The translations under genes and the position numbers were made by a program. Shown here in pieces: positions 1 to 9,500 of a stretch of DNA of 64,000 nt. The notes under the pieces are model-generated. The model was not told the origin of the DNA, made no database searches, and worked only from the letters and a program-made list of their open reading frames with translations. The DNA is taken from positions 3,361,001-3,425,000 of the forward strand of contig NZ_CP154630.1 of NCBI RefSeq assembly GCF_039555535.1, given 5' to 3'. Position 1 is the stretch's first letter. The number at the start of each line of letters is the position of its first letter. The DNA comes from Stenotrophomonas maltophilia (GTDB lineage Bacteria; Pseudomonadota; Gammaproteobacteria; Xanthomonadales; Xanthomonadaceae).

Positions 1-1644
1 TACGTCGACTTCAGCATCGATTCCACCCAGGTCTCGATCAGCCCCGACAAGCGCGACATGTTCCTCACCGCGGGCGTGACCGAGGGTGCGCAGTACAAGA
101 TCTCCGAGATCAAGGTCAGCGGCGACACCATCCTCCCGCAGGAGGACGTCGAGCGCATGGTGATCCAGAAGTCGGGCGACACCTTCTCGCGTGCCCTGCT
201 GGAATTCAGCTCGGACACCATCACCAACTCGCTGTCCAACATCGGCTACGCGTTCGCCAAGGTGAACCCGATCCCGACCACCAACCGCGCCGACCAGACC
301 GTGGCCATCAACATGCAGGTCGTTCCGGGCCCGCGCGTGTCGGTGCGCCGCATCCTGTTCCGTGGCAACACCCGCACCTCCGACGAAGTGATGCGTCGCG
401 AAATGCGCCAGTTCGAGAACAGCTGGTACTCGCAGGCCGCGATCGACCGTTCCAAGATCCGCCTGCAGCGCCTTGGCTACTTCGAGTCGGTGGACGTCGA
501 GACCCCGGCCGTCAGCGGCAGCAACGACCAGGTCGACGTCGTCTACAACGTCAAGGAAACCACCTCCGGCAGCTTCGTGTTCGGCCTGGGCTACTCCCAG
601 TCCTACGGCATGACCACTTCGGTGCAGCTGTCGCAGAACAACTTCCTCGGCGGCGGCAACCGCGTGTCGGTCGAAGCCTCGCGCAGCAGCTACCTGCAGC
701 GCTACGGCTTCAGCTACACCAACCCGTACTTCACCGATGACGGCGTGTCGCTGGGCTACAACCTGTCCTGGCGTGAACTGGACTACTCCGACTTCAACAC
801 CGCGCAGTACAACAGCACCAATGGCTCGGCGCAGGTGGTGTTCGGCGTGCCGCTGACCGAGACCGATACCGTCTCGCTGATGTTCGGCATCGACAGCAAC
901 CAGATCACGACCTATCGTGGCTCGACCCCGGCCTCGATCATCGATTACATCGATGCGGTCGGTTCGCGCACCTTCCATGCCTGGCGCACGGAACTGGGCT
1001 GGGCGCGCGACTCGCGCAACGACTACTTCATGCCGACCCGCGGCACCTACCAGCGCGTCGGCCTGGAAACCACCCTGCCGGGTTCGACCATCGAGTACTA
1101 CAAGCTGAACTACCAGATCAGCAAGTACTGGCCGATCATGCCGTCGCTGGTGATCAACACCCGCGCCGAAGTGGGCTACGGCGACGCCTACGGCAAGGAC
1201 TACACCCGTACGATCACCAATGCCGATGGCACCACCCGTACCGTCACCGCCAGCGGCCTGCCGTTCTTCGAAAACTTCTATGCCGGTGGTACCAACTCGG
1301 TACGCGGCTTCGAGGACAACACCCTCGGTCCGCGCGAAGTGACCGACGGTTACCCGGAAGGCCAGCCGCTGGGTGGTTCGCTGAAGACCGTCGGTTCGGT
1401 CGAAGCCTACTTCCCGCGCCTGTTCGACAGCCCGTCGGCACGCGTGTCGGCCTTCGTCGACTTCGGTAACGTCTACAACGGCACCAAGAACTTCAAGGCC
1501 AACGAGCTGCGTGTGTCCTCCGGTGTCGCCCTGCTGTGGCGCGCCCCGGTCGGCCCGATCTCGATCAGCTACGCGTTCCCGCTGAAGAAGGAAGACGGCG
1601 ACAAGATCGAACGCCTGCAGTTCACGTTCGGCGGGCAGTTCTGA
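1..1644 (+). CDS. bamA: BamA, outer-membrane protein assembly factor (C-terminal part, start outside window)
   Basis: Omp85-family insertase at the core of the BAM complex, which folds beta-barrel proteins into the outer membrane. The frame is open from base 1, so the N-terminal POTRA domains are cut off by the window edge. The first 160 or so visible residues look like the last POTRA domains (KISEIKVSGDTIL, VRRILFRGNTRTSDEV). The rest is the membrane barrel, rich in aromatic and glycine alternation. The Omp85 signature VRGF lies at visible residue 434 (SVRGFEDNTLG), and the chain ends in phenylalanine, as expected for a BAM substrate. It is followed by a repeat-filled gap and then lpxD. No skp/ompH gene lies between them, unlike the Escherichia coli arrangement. 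Confidence 0.96.
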   Translation, partial: YVDFSIDSTQVSISPDKRDMFLTAGVTEGAQYKISEIKVSGDTILPQEDVERMVIQKSGDTFSRALLEFSSDTITNSLSNIGYAFAKVNPIPTTNRADQTVAINMQVVPGPRVSVRRILFRGNTRTSDEVMRREMRQFENSWYSQAAIDRSKIRLQRLGYFESVDVETPAVSGSNDQVDVVYNVKETTSGSFVFGLGYSQSYGMTTSVQLSQNNFLGGGNRVSVEASRSSYLQRYGFSYTNPYFTDDGVSLGYNLSWRELDYSDFNTAQYNSTNGSAQVVFGVPLTETDTVSLMFGIDSNQITTYRGSTPASIIDYIDAVGSRTFHAWRTELGWARDSRNDYFMPTRGTYQRVGLETTLPGSTIEYYKLNYQISKYWPIMPSLVINTRAEVGYGDAYGKDYTRTITNADGTTRTVTASGLPFFENFYAGGTNSVRGFEDNTLGPREVTDGYPEGQPLGGSLKTVGSVEAYFPRLFDSPSARVSAFVDFGNVYNGTKNFKANELRVSSGVALLWRAPVGPISISYAFPLKKEDGDKIERLQFTFGGQF

Positions 1645-1680
1645 CGAACCGCCCTGCGGTTCATCAGAACTGCACGCGCA

Positions 1681-1740
1681 TCCCTCCTATCCCCCGCGCC
1701 GTCGGCGCGCGCCCCTTAACAAAGGGGGGCTCTCCACCAG
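1681..1740 (-). repeat. Double-hairpin intergenic repeat, copy 1 of 3
   Basis: Read on the minus strand it starts TGGAGAG, then has a C-run/G-run hairpin followed by a GCGCCGACGGCGC hairpin and GGGG. The same layout is found on the plus strand at 6300-6350 and 49481-49534. It sits directly after bamA. Confidence 0.7.
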
Positions 1741-1753
1741 ACGGAGCGCGAAG

Positions 1754-1780
1754 CGCCGGGCACTGCCCGGCGTTTTCGTT
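1754..1780 (+). terminator. Rho-independent terminator after bamA
   Basis: A 7-bp G+C stem (CGCCGGG / CCCGGCG) with a 5-nt loop is followed by TTTTCGTTT. It ends the transcript coming from bamA. Confidence 0.8.
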
Positions 1781-1861
1781 TGGCCCGGATGCCGGAAACG
1801 CCCGCTCTGCTTTTGATCTTTTCTGTTTTTCCGTGGCTGGCACTCGCGCCACGCCGTCGGA

Positions 1862-1965
1862 GGTCGGACGGGGCGGGGCTGCGGGGGTGTGAGCCGCATG
1901 GATGCGGCGACCAAGGCTACATGGACGTACTTGCGCCGCCCCCCGCAGCCCCGCCCCGTCCGACC
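1862..1965 (+). repeat. Long-stem element with two CATGGA hairpins, copy A
   Basis: The outer arms 1862-1887 and 1940-1965 are perfectly complementary over 26 bp. The 52-nt loop holds the hairpin GCCGCATGGATGCGGC and a second small hairpin TACATGGACGTA. The loop is nearly the same as in copy B (46977-47095), while the outer stem differs in sequence and still pairs fully. See the findings. Confidence 0.85.
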
Positions 1966-2062
1966 CAGCCCATGACACTGGCTCTGCCGGCCGCGAGGGG
2001 CCCTGCCGTTGGCTGCATGCCCCCCGCATGACCGCAATGGCGTCACACGTTAAACTCCCGCC

Positions 2063-3085
2063 GTGAATACTCCCACCTACACCGCCCAGCAACTCGCCGA
2101 GCAGTTCGGCCTGCAGGTCCATGGCGACCCCGCCACCGCCATCCATGGCGTGGCCACCCTCGCCCATGCCGGTCCTGGCCAGCTGACCTTTCTCGCCAAC
2201 CCGCGCTACCGCGCCCAGCTGGCCGACAGCCTGGCCTCGCTGGTCGTGCTGCGTGCCGACGACGCCGAGACCGCCCCCGGCGCCGCGCTCGTGGCCAAGG
2301 ACCCGTACACCACCTTCGCCAAGATCGCCGCGCTGTTCGACATCGCGCCGACGCGCCCGCCAGGCATCCACCCCAGCGCCGTCATCGATCCCAGCGCCCA
2401 GGTCGCCGACAGCGCCCATATCGGTCCCTTCGTCTCCATCGGCGCGCGCAGCGTGGTCGGTGAGAACTGCATCATCGGCACCGGCAGCGTGATCGGCGAA
2501 GACTGCAGCCTGGACAGCGGCTGCGAGCTGATCGCCCGGGTCACCCTGGTCACCAGGGTCAGGCTCGGCAAGCGCGTGCGCGTCCACCCCGGTGCCGTGC
2601 TCGGCGCCGATGGCTTCGGCCTGGCGATGGACGCCGGCAAGTGGATCAAGGTGCCGCAGCTCGGCGGCGTGCGCATCGGCGACGACTGCGAAATCGGCGC
2701 CAATACCTGCGTCGACCGCGGTGCGCTGGAAGACACCGTGCTGGACGAGGACGTGCGCCTGGACAACCTGGTGCAGATCGCGCACAACGTGCAGATCGGC
2801 GCGCACTCGGCCATCGCCGGCTGCACCGGCATCGCCGGCAGCGCCAAAATCGGCCGCTACTGCCTGCTCGGCGGCCATGTCGGCGTGGTCGGCCACCTCG
2901 AGATCTGCGACAAGGTCGTGATCACCGGCAAGTCCGTGGTCCGCAATTCCATCCATGAGCCGGGCGAGTACTCGTCCGGCACCCCGTTGACCGACAACCG
3001 CACGTGGCGCAAGAACGCCGCGCGCTTCAAGCAGCTGGACGCATTGGCTCGCCGCGTCCTGGCTGCTGGCAAGGAGAAAGAATGA
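2063..3085 (+). CDS. lpxD: LpxD, UDP-3-O-(3-hydroxyacyl)glucosamine N-acyltransferase
   Basis: Third step of lipid A synthesis: transfers a hydroxyacyl chain from ACP to the 2-amino group of UDP-3-O-acylglucosamine, in the cytoplasm. The 340-residue length is normal for the family. An N-terminal uridine-binding domain (about residues 1-100) precedes a left-handed beta helix of hexapeptide repeats (IGPFVSIGARSVVGENCIIG and so on). The catalytic histidine is His241 in QIAHNVQIG, the counterpart of E. coli His239. The start is GTG, with no in-frame ATG nearby. The stop overlaps the fabZ start (ATGA), so translation is probably coupled. Confidence 0.97.
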   Translation: MNTPTYTAQQLAEQFGLQVHGDPATAIHGVATLAHAGPGQLTFLANPRYRAQLADSLASLVVLRADDAETAPGAALVAKDPYTTFAKIAALFDIAPTRPPGIHPSAVIDPSAQVADSAHIGPFVSIGARSVVGENCIIGTGSVIGEDCSLDSGCELIARVTLVTRVRLGKRVRVHPGAVLGADGFGLAMDAGKWIKVPQLGGVRIGDDCEIGANTCVDRGALEDTVLDEDVRLDNLVQIAHNVQIGAHSAIAGCTGIAGSAKIGRYCLLGGHVGVVGHLEICDKVVITGKSVVRNSIHEPGEYSSGTPLTDNRTWRKNAARFKQLDALARRVLAAGKEKE

Positions 3086-3540
3086 ACGACACGCTGCAGC
3101 TTCCTATCGACGTCTGCCAGATCCAGGAACTGCTTCCGCACCGTTACCCGTTCCTGCTGGTGGACCGGGTGCTTGAACTCGACATCGACGCCAAGCGCAT
3201 CCTGGCGCAGAAGAACGTCAGCATCAACGAGCCGTTCTTCCAGGGCCACTTCCCGGGCCGCCCGATCATGCCCGGCGTGCTGATCATCGAAGCGCTGGCC
3301 CAGGCCGGTGGCGTGATGACCCAGCTGACGCTCGGCCGCGATGCGCAGTCCAAGCTGTTCTACATGGTCAAGGTGGAAAACGCCCGCTTCAACAAGCAGG
3401 TCGTCCCCGGCGACGTGCTGATGCTGGATGTGCAGATGAAGCGCCTGATCCGCAACATGGGCTGGTACTACGGCGAAGCCAAGGTCAACGGTGAAGTCGT
3501 CGCCTCGGCCGAAGTCATGTGCGCCGGTGCCAAGGGCTGA
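3082..3540 (+). CDS. fabZ: FabZ, 3-hydroxyacyl-ACP dehydratase
   Basis: Hot-dog fold dehydratase of fatty acid elongation; it competes with LpxA and LpxD for hydroxyacyl-ACP, so it balances phospholipid against lipid A. The protein has 152 residues. The motif [13 protein letters not shown] is at 18-30, and the active site is His56 in GHFPG and Glu70 in LIIEALAQ. The chosen ATG overlaps the lpxD stop by 4 nt and has AAGGAG 5 nt upstream. Earlier in-frame starts inside lpxD would add residues not found in the family. Confidence 0.97.
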   Translation: MNDTLQLPIDVCQIQELLPHRYPFLLVDRVLELDIDAKRILAQKNVSINEPFFQGHFPGRPIMPGVLIIEALAQAGGVMTQLTLGRDAQSKLFYMVKVENARFNKQVVPGDVLMLDVQMKRLIRNMGWYYGEAKVNGEVVASAEVMCAGAKG

Positions 3541-3556
3541 TCCACGGGAGGCAGCA

Positions 3557-4348
3557 ATGACTGACAACGCACCACGGATCCACCCGACTGCCGTCATCGA
3601 TCCGGCCGCGCGCCTGGCCGACGACGTCCAGGTCGGCGCGTTCACCCTGATCGGTGCCGATGTCGAAATCGGTGCCGGCACGGTGGTGGGCCCCCACTGC
3701 AGCATCCACGGCCCGACGAAGATCGGCCGTGACAACCGCTTCGTGGGCCACGCGGCGGTCGGCGGCGAGCCGCAGGACAAGAAGTTCGCTGGCGAACGCA
3801 CCGAACTGGTGATCGGCGATCGCAACGTGTTCCGCGAGTTCGTCACCCTGAACCGTGGCACCGGCGGCGGCGGCGGCATCACCACCATCGGCAACGACAA
3901 CTGGATGCTGGCCTACACGCACGTGGCGCACGACTGCCATGTCGGCAACTTCTGCGTGTTCTCCAACAACACGACGCTGGCCGGCCACGTGACCGTGGGC
4001 GACTACGTGATCATCAGCGGCTTCGCCGGTGCCCACCAGTTCTGCCGCATCGGTGCGCATGCCTTCCTCGGCATGGGCGCGCTGACCAATGGCGACGTAC
4101 CACCGTTCACCATGGTCGGCACCGATTCGCTTGGCCGCCCGCGCGGTATCAACAGCGAAGGCCTGAAGCGCCGCGGCTTCGATGCCGAGCGCATCTCCGC
4201 CATCAAGCGTGCCTACCGCACCCTGTACGTGGCAGGCCTGCCGCTGGCCGAAGCCAAGGTGCAGCTGACCGAACAGGCGCGTGACAGCGATGACGTGAAG
4301 GCGATGCTGGACTTCATCGAGCACGCCGAGAGGCCCTTGCTGCGATGA
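3557..4348 (+). CDS. lpxA: LpxA, UDP-N-acetylglucosamine acyltransferase
   Basis: First step of lipid A synthesis: moves a 3-hydroxyacyl chain from ACP to the 3-OH of UDP-GlcNAc. The 263 residues match the usual length. The N-terminal left-handed beta helix is made of hexapeptide repeats, and the C-terminal helical part starts near residue 190. The catalytic base is His125 in [10 protein letters not shown], with His122 just before it, as in E. coli. The start was chosen because GGGAG lies 7 nt before the ATG; upstream in-frame starts fall inside fabZ. The stop overlaps lpxB by 4 nt. Confidence 0.97.
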   Translation: MTDNAPRIHPTAVIDPAARLADDVQVGAFTLIGADVEIGAGTVVGPHCSIHGPTKIGRDNRFVGHAAVGGEPQDKKFAGERTELVIGDRNVFREFVTLNRGTGGGGGITTIGNDNWMLAYTHVAHDCHVGNFCVFSNNTTLAGHVTVGDYVIISGFAGAHQFCRIGAHAFLGMGALTNGDVPPFTMVGTDSLGRPRGINSEGLKRRGFDAERISAIKRAYRTLYVAGLPLAEAKVQLTEQARDSDDVKAMLDFIEHAERPLLR

Positions 4349-5604
4349 GCAGCGCGACCGGCCAGGCGCCGGCCGGCGCCGCCGTGATTCCGCTGGCCTC
4401 GATGGCCGGCAGCGTTCCCGCGCAGCGGGTGCTCAGCGAGCGCCCGTTGCGGATCGCCCTGGTGGCCGGTGAGGCCTCCGGCGATCTGCTCGGTGCGGGC
4501 CTGGTGCGCGAACTGAAAGCACGCTTTCCGAATGCCGAATTCGCCGGCATCGGCGGCGATGCCATGCGCAGCGCCGGCTGCCAGACCTGGCACGACGCCA
4601 GCGAACTGGCGGTGATGGGCCTGACTGAAGTACTGCGCCACCTGCCACGCCTGTTGAAACTGCGTTCGGCGTTCCGCCAGCGTGCGCTGGAATGGCAGCC
4701 GGACGTGTTCATCGGCATCGACGCGCCCGACTTCAACCTGGGCATCGAGCGCTGGCTGAAGCAGCGCGGCGTGCGCACCGTGCACTACGTCAGCCCCTCG
4801 GTCTGGGCCTGGCGCGAGAAGCGGGCGGAGAAGATCGGCAGCAGCGCCGACCTGGTGCTGTGCCTGTTCCCGATGGAACCGCCGATCTATGCCAAACACG
4901 GCATCGACGCGCACTTCGTCGGCCACCCGATGGCCGATGACATTCCGCTGCAGGGCAACCGCGAGGAGGCCCGTGCCGCGCTTGGCCTGCCGACCTCGGC
5001 CAAGGTACTGGCAGTGTTGCCAGGCAGCCGCCTGGGCGAGATTTCGCGCCTGGGCGAACCGTTCTTCGAGGCCGCCTGGCAGGTCTCCGAACGCATCCCC
5101 GGCCTGCACGTGGTGGTGCCCGCGGCCAACCCGGCCTGCAAGCGCCTGATCGAAGAGCAGCTGTCGCGCTCAGCGCTGCCGGTGGCCTTCTCGCACGTAC
5201 TCGACGGTGAGGCACGCAACGCGATGATCGCCGCCGATGTGGTGGTGCTGGCATCGGGCACCGCGACGCTGGAGGCGATGCTGGTCAAGCGGCCGATGGT
5301 GGTCGGTTACCGCGTCAACGAGCTGACCTACCGCCTGGTCAAGGCGCTGGGCCTGATCAAGGTCGACCGCTTTGCCCTGCCCAACATCCTGGCGGGCCAG
5401 GACCTGGCACCGGAACTGATGCAGCACGACTGCACGCCGGACAAGCTGGCGGCAGCCATCCAGCAGTGGTTCGACCACCCACAGCGGGTGACCGACCTGC
5501 AGGACACCTATGCCCGCCTGCACGAGCGCCTGCGCCGCAATGCCTCAGCCCGCGCCGCCGACGCAGTGGGCGAGCTGCTGATGCGCGACCAGGCCCAGGC
5601 ATGA
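4345..5604 (+). CDS. lpxB: LpxB, lipid A disaccharide synthase
   Basis: GT19 glycosyltransferase that joins UDP-2,3-diacylglucosamine with lipid X to give the disaccharide-1-phosphate at the inner face of the inner membrane. It has 419 residues. The family start [12 protein letters not shown] is at about 36-47, then [11 protein letters not shown] and the donor-site region [12 protein letters not shown] near 300. The N-terminus carries about 30 extra residues compared with E. coli LpxB. ATG 4345 overlaps the lpxA stop, but an internal ATG at 4402 would remove most of the extension, so the start is less certain than the gene. Confidence 0.96.
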   Translation: MSSATGQAPAGAAVIPLASMAGSVPAQRVLSERPLRIALVAGEASGDLLGAGLVRELKARFPNAEFAGIGGDAMRSAGCQTWHDASELAVMGLTEVLRHLPRLLKLRSAFRQRALEWQPDVFIGIDAPDFNLGIERWLKQRGVRTVHYVSPSVWAWREKRAEKIGSSADLVLCLFPMEPPIYAKHGIDAHFVGHPMADDIPLQGNREEARAALGLPTSAKVLAVLPGSRLGEISRLGEPFFEAAWQVSERIPGLHVVVPAANPACKRLIEEQLSRSALPVAFSHVLDGEARNAMIAADVVVLASGTATLEAMLVKRPMVVGYRVNELTYRLVKALGLIKVDRFALPNILAGQDLAPELMQHDCTPDKLAAAIQQWFDHPQRVTDLQDTYARLHERLRRNASARAADAVGELLMRDQAQA

Positions 5605-6272
5605 GCCGCCGCCACGCCGCAGCGGCCAGCCTGGCCCTGTTCGACGGCGCCGCCGTGGTCGAGCCGGAGCGCCTTGTCGCCGGCGTCGACGAAGCCGGGC
5701 GTGGTCCGCTGGCCGGACCGGTCGCGGTGGCAGCAGTGGTGTTCGATCCATCCCGGCCGCGCATCAACGGCCTGGACGATTCCAAGCAACTGACCGCGGC
5801 CCGCCGCGAGCAGCTGCATGACCGCATCATCGAACGTGCCCTGGCCTGGCACGTGGTGCTGGTGGACGCGGACACCATCGACCGCCTGAACATCTACCAG
5901 GCCACCCTGCAGGGCATGCGCGACGTGGTCGCAGCGGTGGCCCACGTGGCCGGCTTCGCCCGCATCGACGGCAACGTCGTGCCCAAGGGTCTGGTGCTGC
6001 CGGCGCAGGCCCTGGTCGGGGGTGATGGCATCGACCGTTCGATCATGGCCGCCTCGATCCTGGCCAAGGTCTCGCGCGACCGCTACATGCAGGACGTGCA
6101 CGCCCGCCACCCCCAGTATGGGTTCGAGCAGCACAAGGGCTATGGCACCCCGGCTCACCTGGCCGCGTTGCGCCAGCACGGCCCCTGCGAGGAGCACCGC
6201 CGCAGCTTCGCCCCGGTACGGGAGTGCCTGGAAGCGCCGCAGCCGGTGGCTGCCGACATCGCGATTGCCTGA
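5601..6272 (+). CDS. rnhB: RNase HII
   Basis: Removes ribonucleotides from DNA and from RNA-DNA hybrids. The 223-residue protein has the type 2 RNase H signature: [14 protein letters not shown] near residue 30, then DSKQL, and [12 protein letters not shown] with the later acidic residues. The ATG overlaps the lpxB stop (ATGA), continuing the overlapped cluster. The conserved position next to dnaE fits a shared replication and repair context. Confidence 0.96.
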   Translation: MSRRHAAAASLALFDGAAVVEPERLVAGVDEAGRGPLAGPVAVAAVVFDPSRPRINGLDDSKQLTAARREQLHDRIIERALAWHVVLVDADTIDRLNIYQATLQGMRDVVAAVAHVAGFARIDGNVVPKGLVLPAQALVGGDGIDRSIMAASILAKVSRDRYMQDVHARHPQYGFEQHKGYGTPAHLAALRQHGPCEEHRRSFAPVRECLEAPQPVAADIAIA

Positions 6273-6299
6273 ATCGTCTGAACGGCCGCTGCAACACGT

Positions 6300-6350
6300 C
6301 TGGAGAAGAGTCCCCCTGAGTCAGGGGGACGCGCCGACGGCGCGGGGGTC
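6300..6350 (+). repeat. Double-hairpin intergenic repeat, copy 2 of 3
   Basis: TGGAGAAGAG is followed by the hairpin TCCCCCTGAGTCAGGGGGA and by GCGCCGACGGCGC, then a G-run. It lies between rnhB and dnaE. Copies are at 1681-1740 (reverse) and 49481-49534. The rest of this 277-bp gap shows no gene. Confidence 0.7.
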
Positions 6351-6549
6351 TGGAAGCATGGTGAGACGGGGCCCGCGGTTCGCCTGCGAACCGTGGGAAG
6401 CGATAGCGCGAATGCGATATCGCGTACCGTCAAGAGCTTGTCGCGCCTCCCTGCCCTCGCTACCCTGACCGGGCACTCCAGCGCTTCCCGACCCCGGCGA
6501 CGATTCCCCCGTCGGCACCCGGGGCCCGCGCGCTCCAACCTGGTCCGGC

Positions 6550-9500
6550 ATGTCCAACTCCCGCTTCGTACATCTCCACGTCCACACCGAGTTCTCGCTG
6601 GCGGACTCCACCATCCGTGTGCCGGCCAAGCCGGACCAGGCGGACCCGAAGAAGGCCAAGCAGGCCAACCTGCTGTCGCGCTCGGTCGAACTCGGCCTGC
6701 CCGCGCTGGCGGTGACCGACCTCAACAACCTGTTCGCCCTGGTCAAGTTCTACAAGGCCGCCGAAGGCGTGGGCATCAAGCCGATCGCCGGTGCCGACGT
6801 GCTGATCGCCGAGGAAGGCCAGGACCCGTGGCGGATGACCCTGCTGTGCCGCGACCGTGAGGGCTACCTGAGCCTGTCGCGGCTGCTGACCCGCGCCTGG
6901 ATGGAAGGCCATCGTCCGGAAGGCGGTGTGGCCATCCACCCGGACTGGCTGAAGGCCGGCAACGCCAACCTGTTCGCGCTGGCCGGCCGGCAGAGCCTGG
7001 CCGGGCGCCTGGCGCTGGACGGCAAGCATGAACTGGCCGAGCAGCAGCTGGCCGACTGGCAGCGCGTGTTTGGCGATGGCCTGCACCTGGAACTGACCCG
7101 TACAGGCCGCGAAGGCGAGGAAACCTTCAACCAGTTCGCGCTGATGGCGGCCGGCCAGCGTGGCCTGCCGGTGGTGGCCAGCAACGATGTGCGCTTCCTG
7201 TCGCCCACCGATTTCAGCGCGCACGAAGCGCGCGTGTGCATTTCCACCGGCCGCGTGCTGGACGACCCCAAGCGGCCGCGCGAGTACAGCGACCAGCAGT
7301 ACCTGAAGTCGGCCGAAGAGATGTGCGCACTGTTCGCCGACATCCCCGATGCGATCGACAACACGCTGGCGCTGGCCGAGCGCTGCAACATCGAGATGCG
7401 GCTTGGCACCTACTTCCTGCCCAACTACCCGGTGCCCGACGACGAGACCTTGGACACCTGGATCCAGAAGATGTCGCGCGATGGCCTGGAAGAGCGCCTG
7501 GAGAAGAATCCGCTGGCGCCCGGCAAGACCCGCGAAGAATACTTCGAGCGCCTGGAATTCGAGCTCAACACCATCATCAAGATGGGCTTCCCGGGCTACT
7601 TCCTGATCGTGGCCGACTTCATCCAGTGGGGCAAGAACCAGGGCATCCCGATCGGCCCGGGCCGTGGTTCGGGTGCCGGTTCGCTGGTGGCCTGGGCACT
7701 GAAGATCACCGATCTGGACCCGCTGCCGTACAACCTGCTGTTCGAGCGCTTCCTGAACCCGGAACGCGTGTCGATGCCCGACTTCGACATCGACTTCTGC
7801 ATGGACCGCCGCGACGAGGTGATCGACTACGTCGCGCGCAAGTATGGGCGCGAGCGCGTAAGCCAGATCATCACCTACGGCACCATGGCCGCCAAGGCGG
7901 TGGTACGCGACTCCGGCCGCGTGCTCGGTTTCCCCTACGGCCTGGTCGACGGCGTTTCCAAGCTGATCCCGAACATCCTCGGCATCCACCTGAAGGATGC
8001 ACTGGGCAAGGGCAAAGAAGGCCCCAGCTCGGAAATGGCCTCGCCGGAGCTGATCCAGCGCTACGAGACCGAGGACGATGTCCGCGACCTGATCGACCTG
8101 GCGCTGCAGCTGGAGGACCTGACTCGCAACGCCGGCAAGCACGCCGGTGGCGTGGTGATCGGGCCCGAACCGCTGAGCGAGTTCTGCCCGCTGTACGCCG
8201 AACACGACGAGAACGGCCTCGGTAAGAACCCGGTCACCCAGTTCGACAAGAACGACGTGGAAGAAGTGGGCCTGGTGAAGTTCGACTTCCTCGGTCTGCG
8301 CACGCTGACCATCATCGACTGGGCGGTGAAGGCGATCAACAAGCGCCACGAACGCGCGGGCATTCCGCCGGTGGACATCGCCGCGATTCCGCTCGACGAC
8401 ACGCCCACCTACAAGGACATCTTCGCCAACGGCAATACCGGCGCGGTGTTCCAGTTCGAATCCTCGGGCATGCGCCGCCTGCTGAAGGACGCGCGCCCCG
8501 ACCGTTTCGAAGACCTCATCGCGCTGGTGTCGCTGTACCGCCCCGGCCCGATGGACCTGATTCCCTCCTTCAACGCGCGTAAGCACGGCCAGGAAGAAAT
8601 CATCTATCCCGATCCGCGCACCGAAGCGATCCTGAAGGACACCTACGGCATCATGGTGTACCAGGAGCAGGTGATGCAGATGGCGCAGATCGTCGGCGGC
8701 TACTCGCTGGGCGGCGCCGACCTGCTGCGCCGTGCGATGGGCAAAAAGGTGCCGGCCGAAATGGCCAAGCACCGCGAGATCTTCCGCGAGGGCGCGGCCA
8801 AGGACGGCGTGGACGAGGCCAAGGCCGACGCCATCTTCGACCTGATGGAGAAATTCGCCGGCTACGGCTTCAACAAGTCGCACGCCGCTGCCTATGCGCT
8901 GGTCAGCTACCAGACCGCGTGGCTGAAGCGCCATTACCCGGCCGAATTCATGGCCGCGACGCTCTCGTCCGACCTGGACAACACCGACAAGGTGGTCGGC
9001 TTCCTCGACGAAGTGCGCAACCTCGGCCTGACCGTGCTGCCGCCGAAGGTGAACCAGTCGGCCTTCATGTTCGAAGCGGTCACCCCGGACACCATCCAGT
9101 ACGGCCTGGGCGCAATCAAGGGCGTGGGCCAGGGTGCCTGCGAGGCGGTGGTCGAGGAGCGGCTGAAGGGCGGCCCGTTCAAGGACCTGCTCGACTTCTG
9201 CACCCGCGTCGGCTCGGCCAAGCTCAACCGGCGCACGCTGGAAGCGATGATCAACTGTGGTGCGCTGGACGAGCTCGGCCGCAACCGTGCCTCGCTGATG
9301 CTGCAGCTGCCGGAAGTGATCAAGGCCACCGACCAGATGGCGCGCGAGCGTGCGTCCGGGCAGAACTCGCTGTTCGGCGGCCCGGACCCGAGCGCGACCA
9401 CGATCCAGCTGGACCTGCCCGAGGCCGAGGAATGGCCGCTGCTGCAGCGCCTGAACGGCGAGCGCGACACGCTGGGCTTCTACCTCAGCGGCCACCCGTT

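Larger units (their letters stand above)
1645..2062. other. bamA-lpxD intergenic region (418 bp)
   Basis: No coding sequence is supported here. In order it holds a double-hairpin repeat (1681-1740), an intrinsic terminator (1754-1780) and a long hairpin element (1862-1965). About 97 bp then remain before the lpxD GTG, and these presumably carry its promoter. Short open frames in this stretch overlap the repeats and have no family resemblance. Confidence 0.8.
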
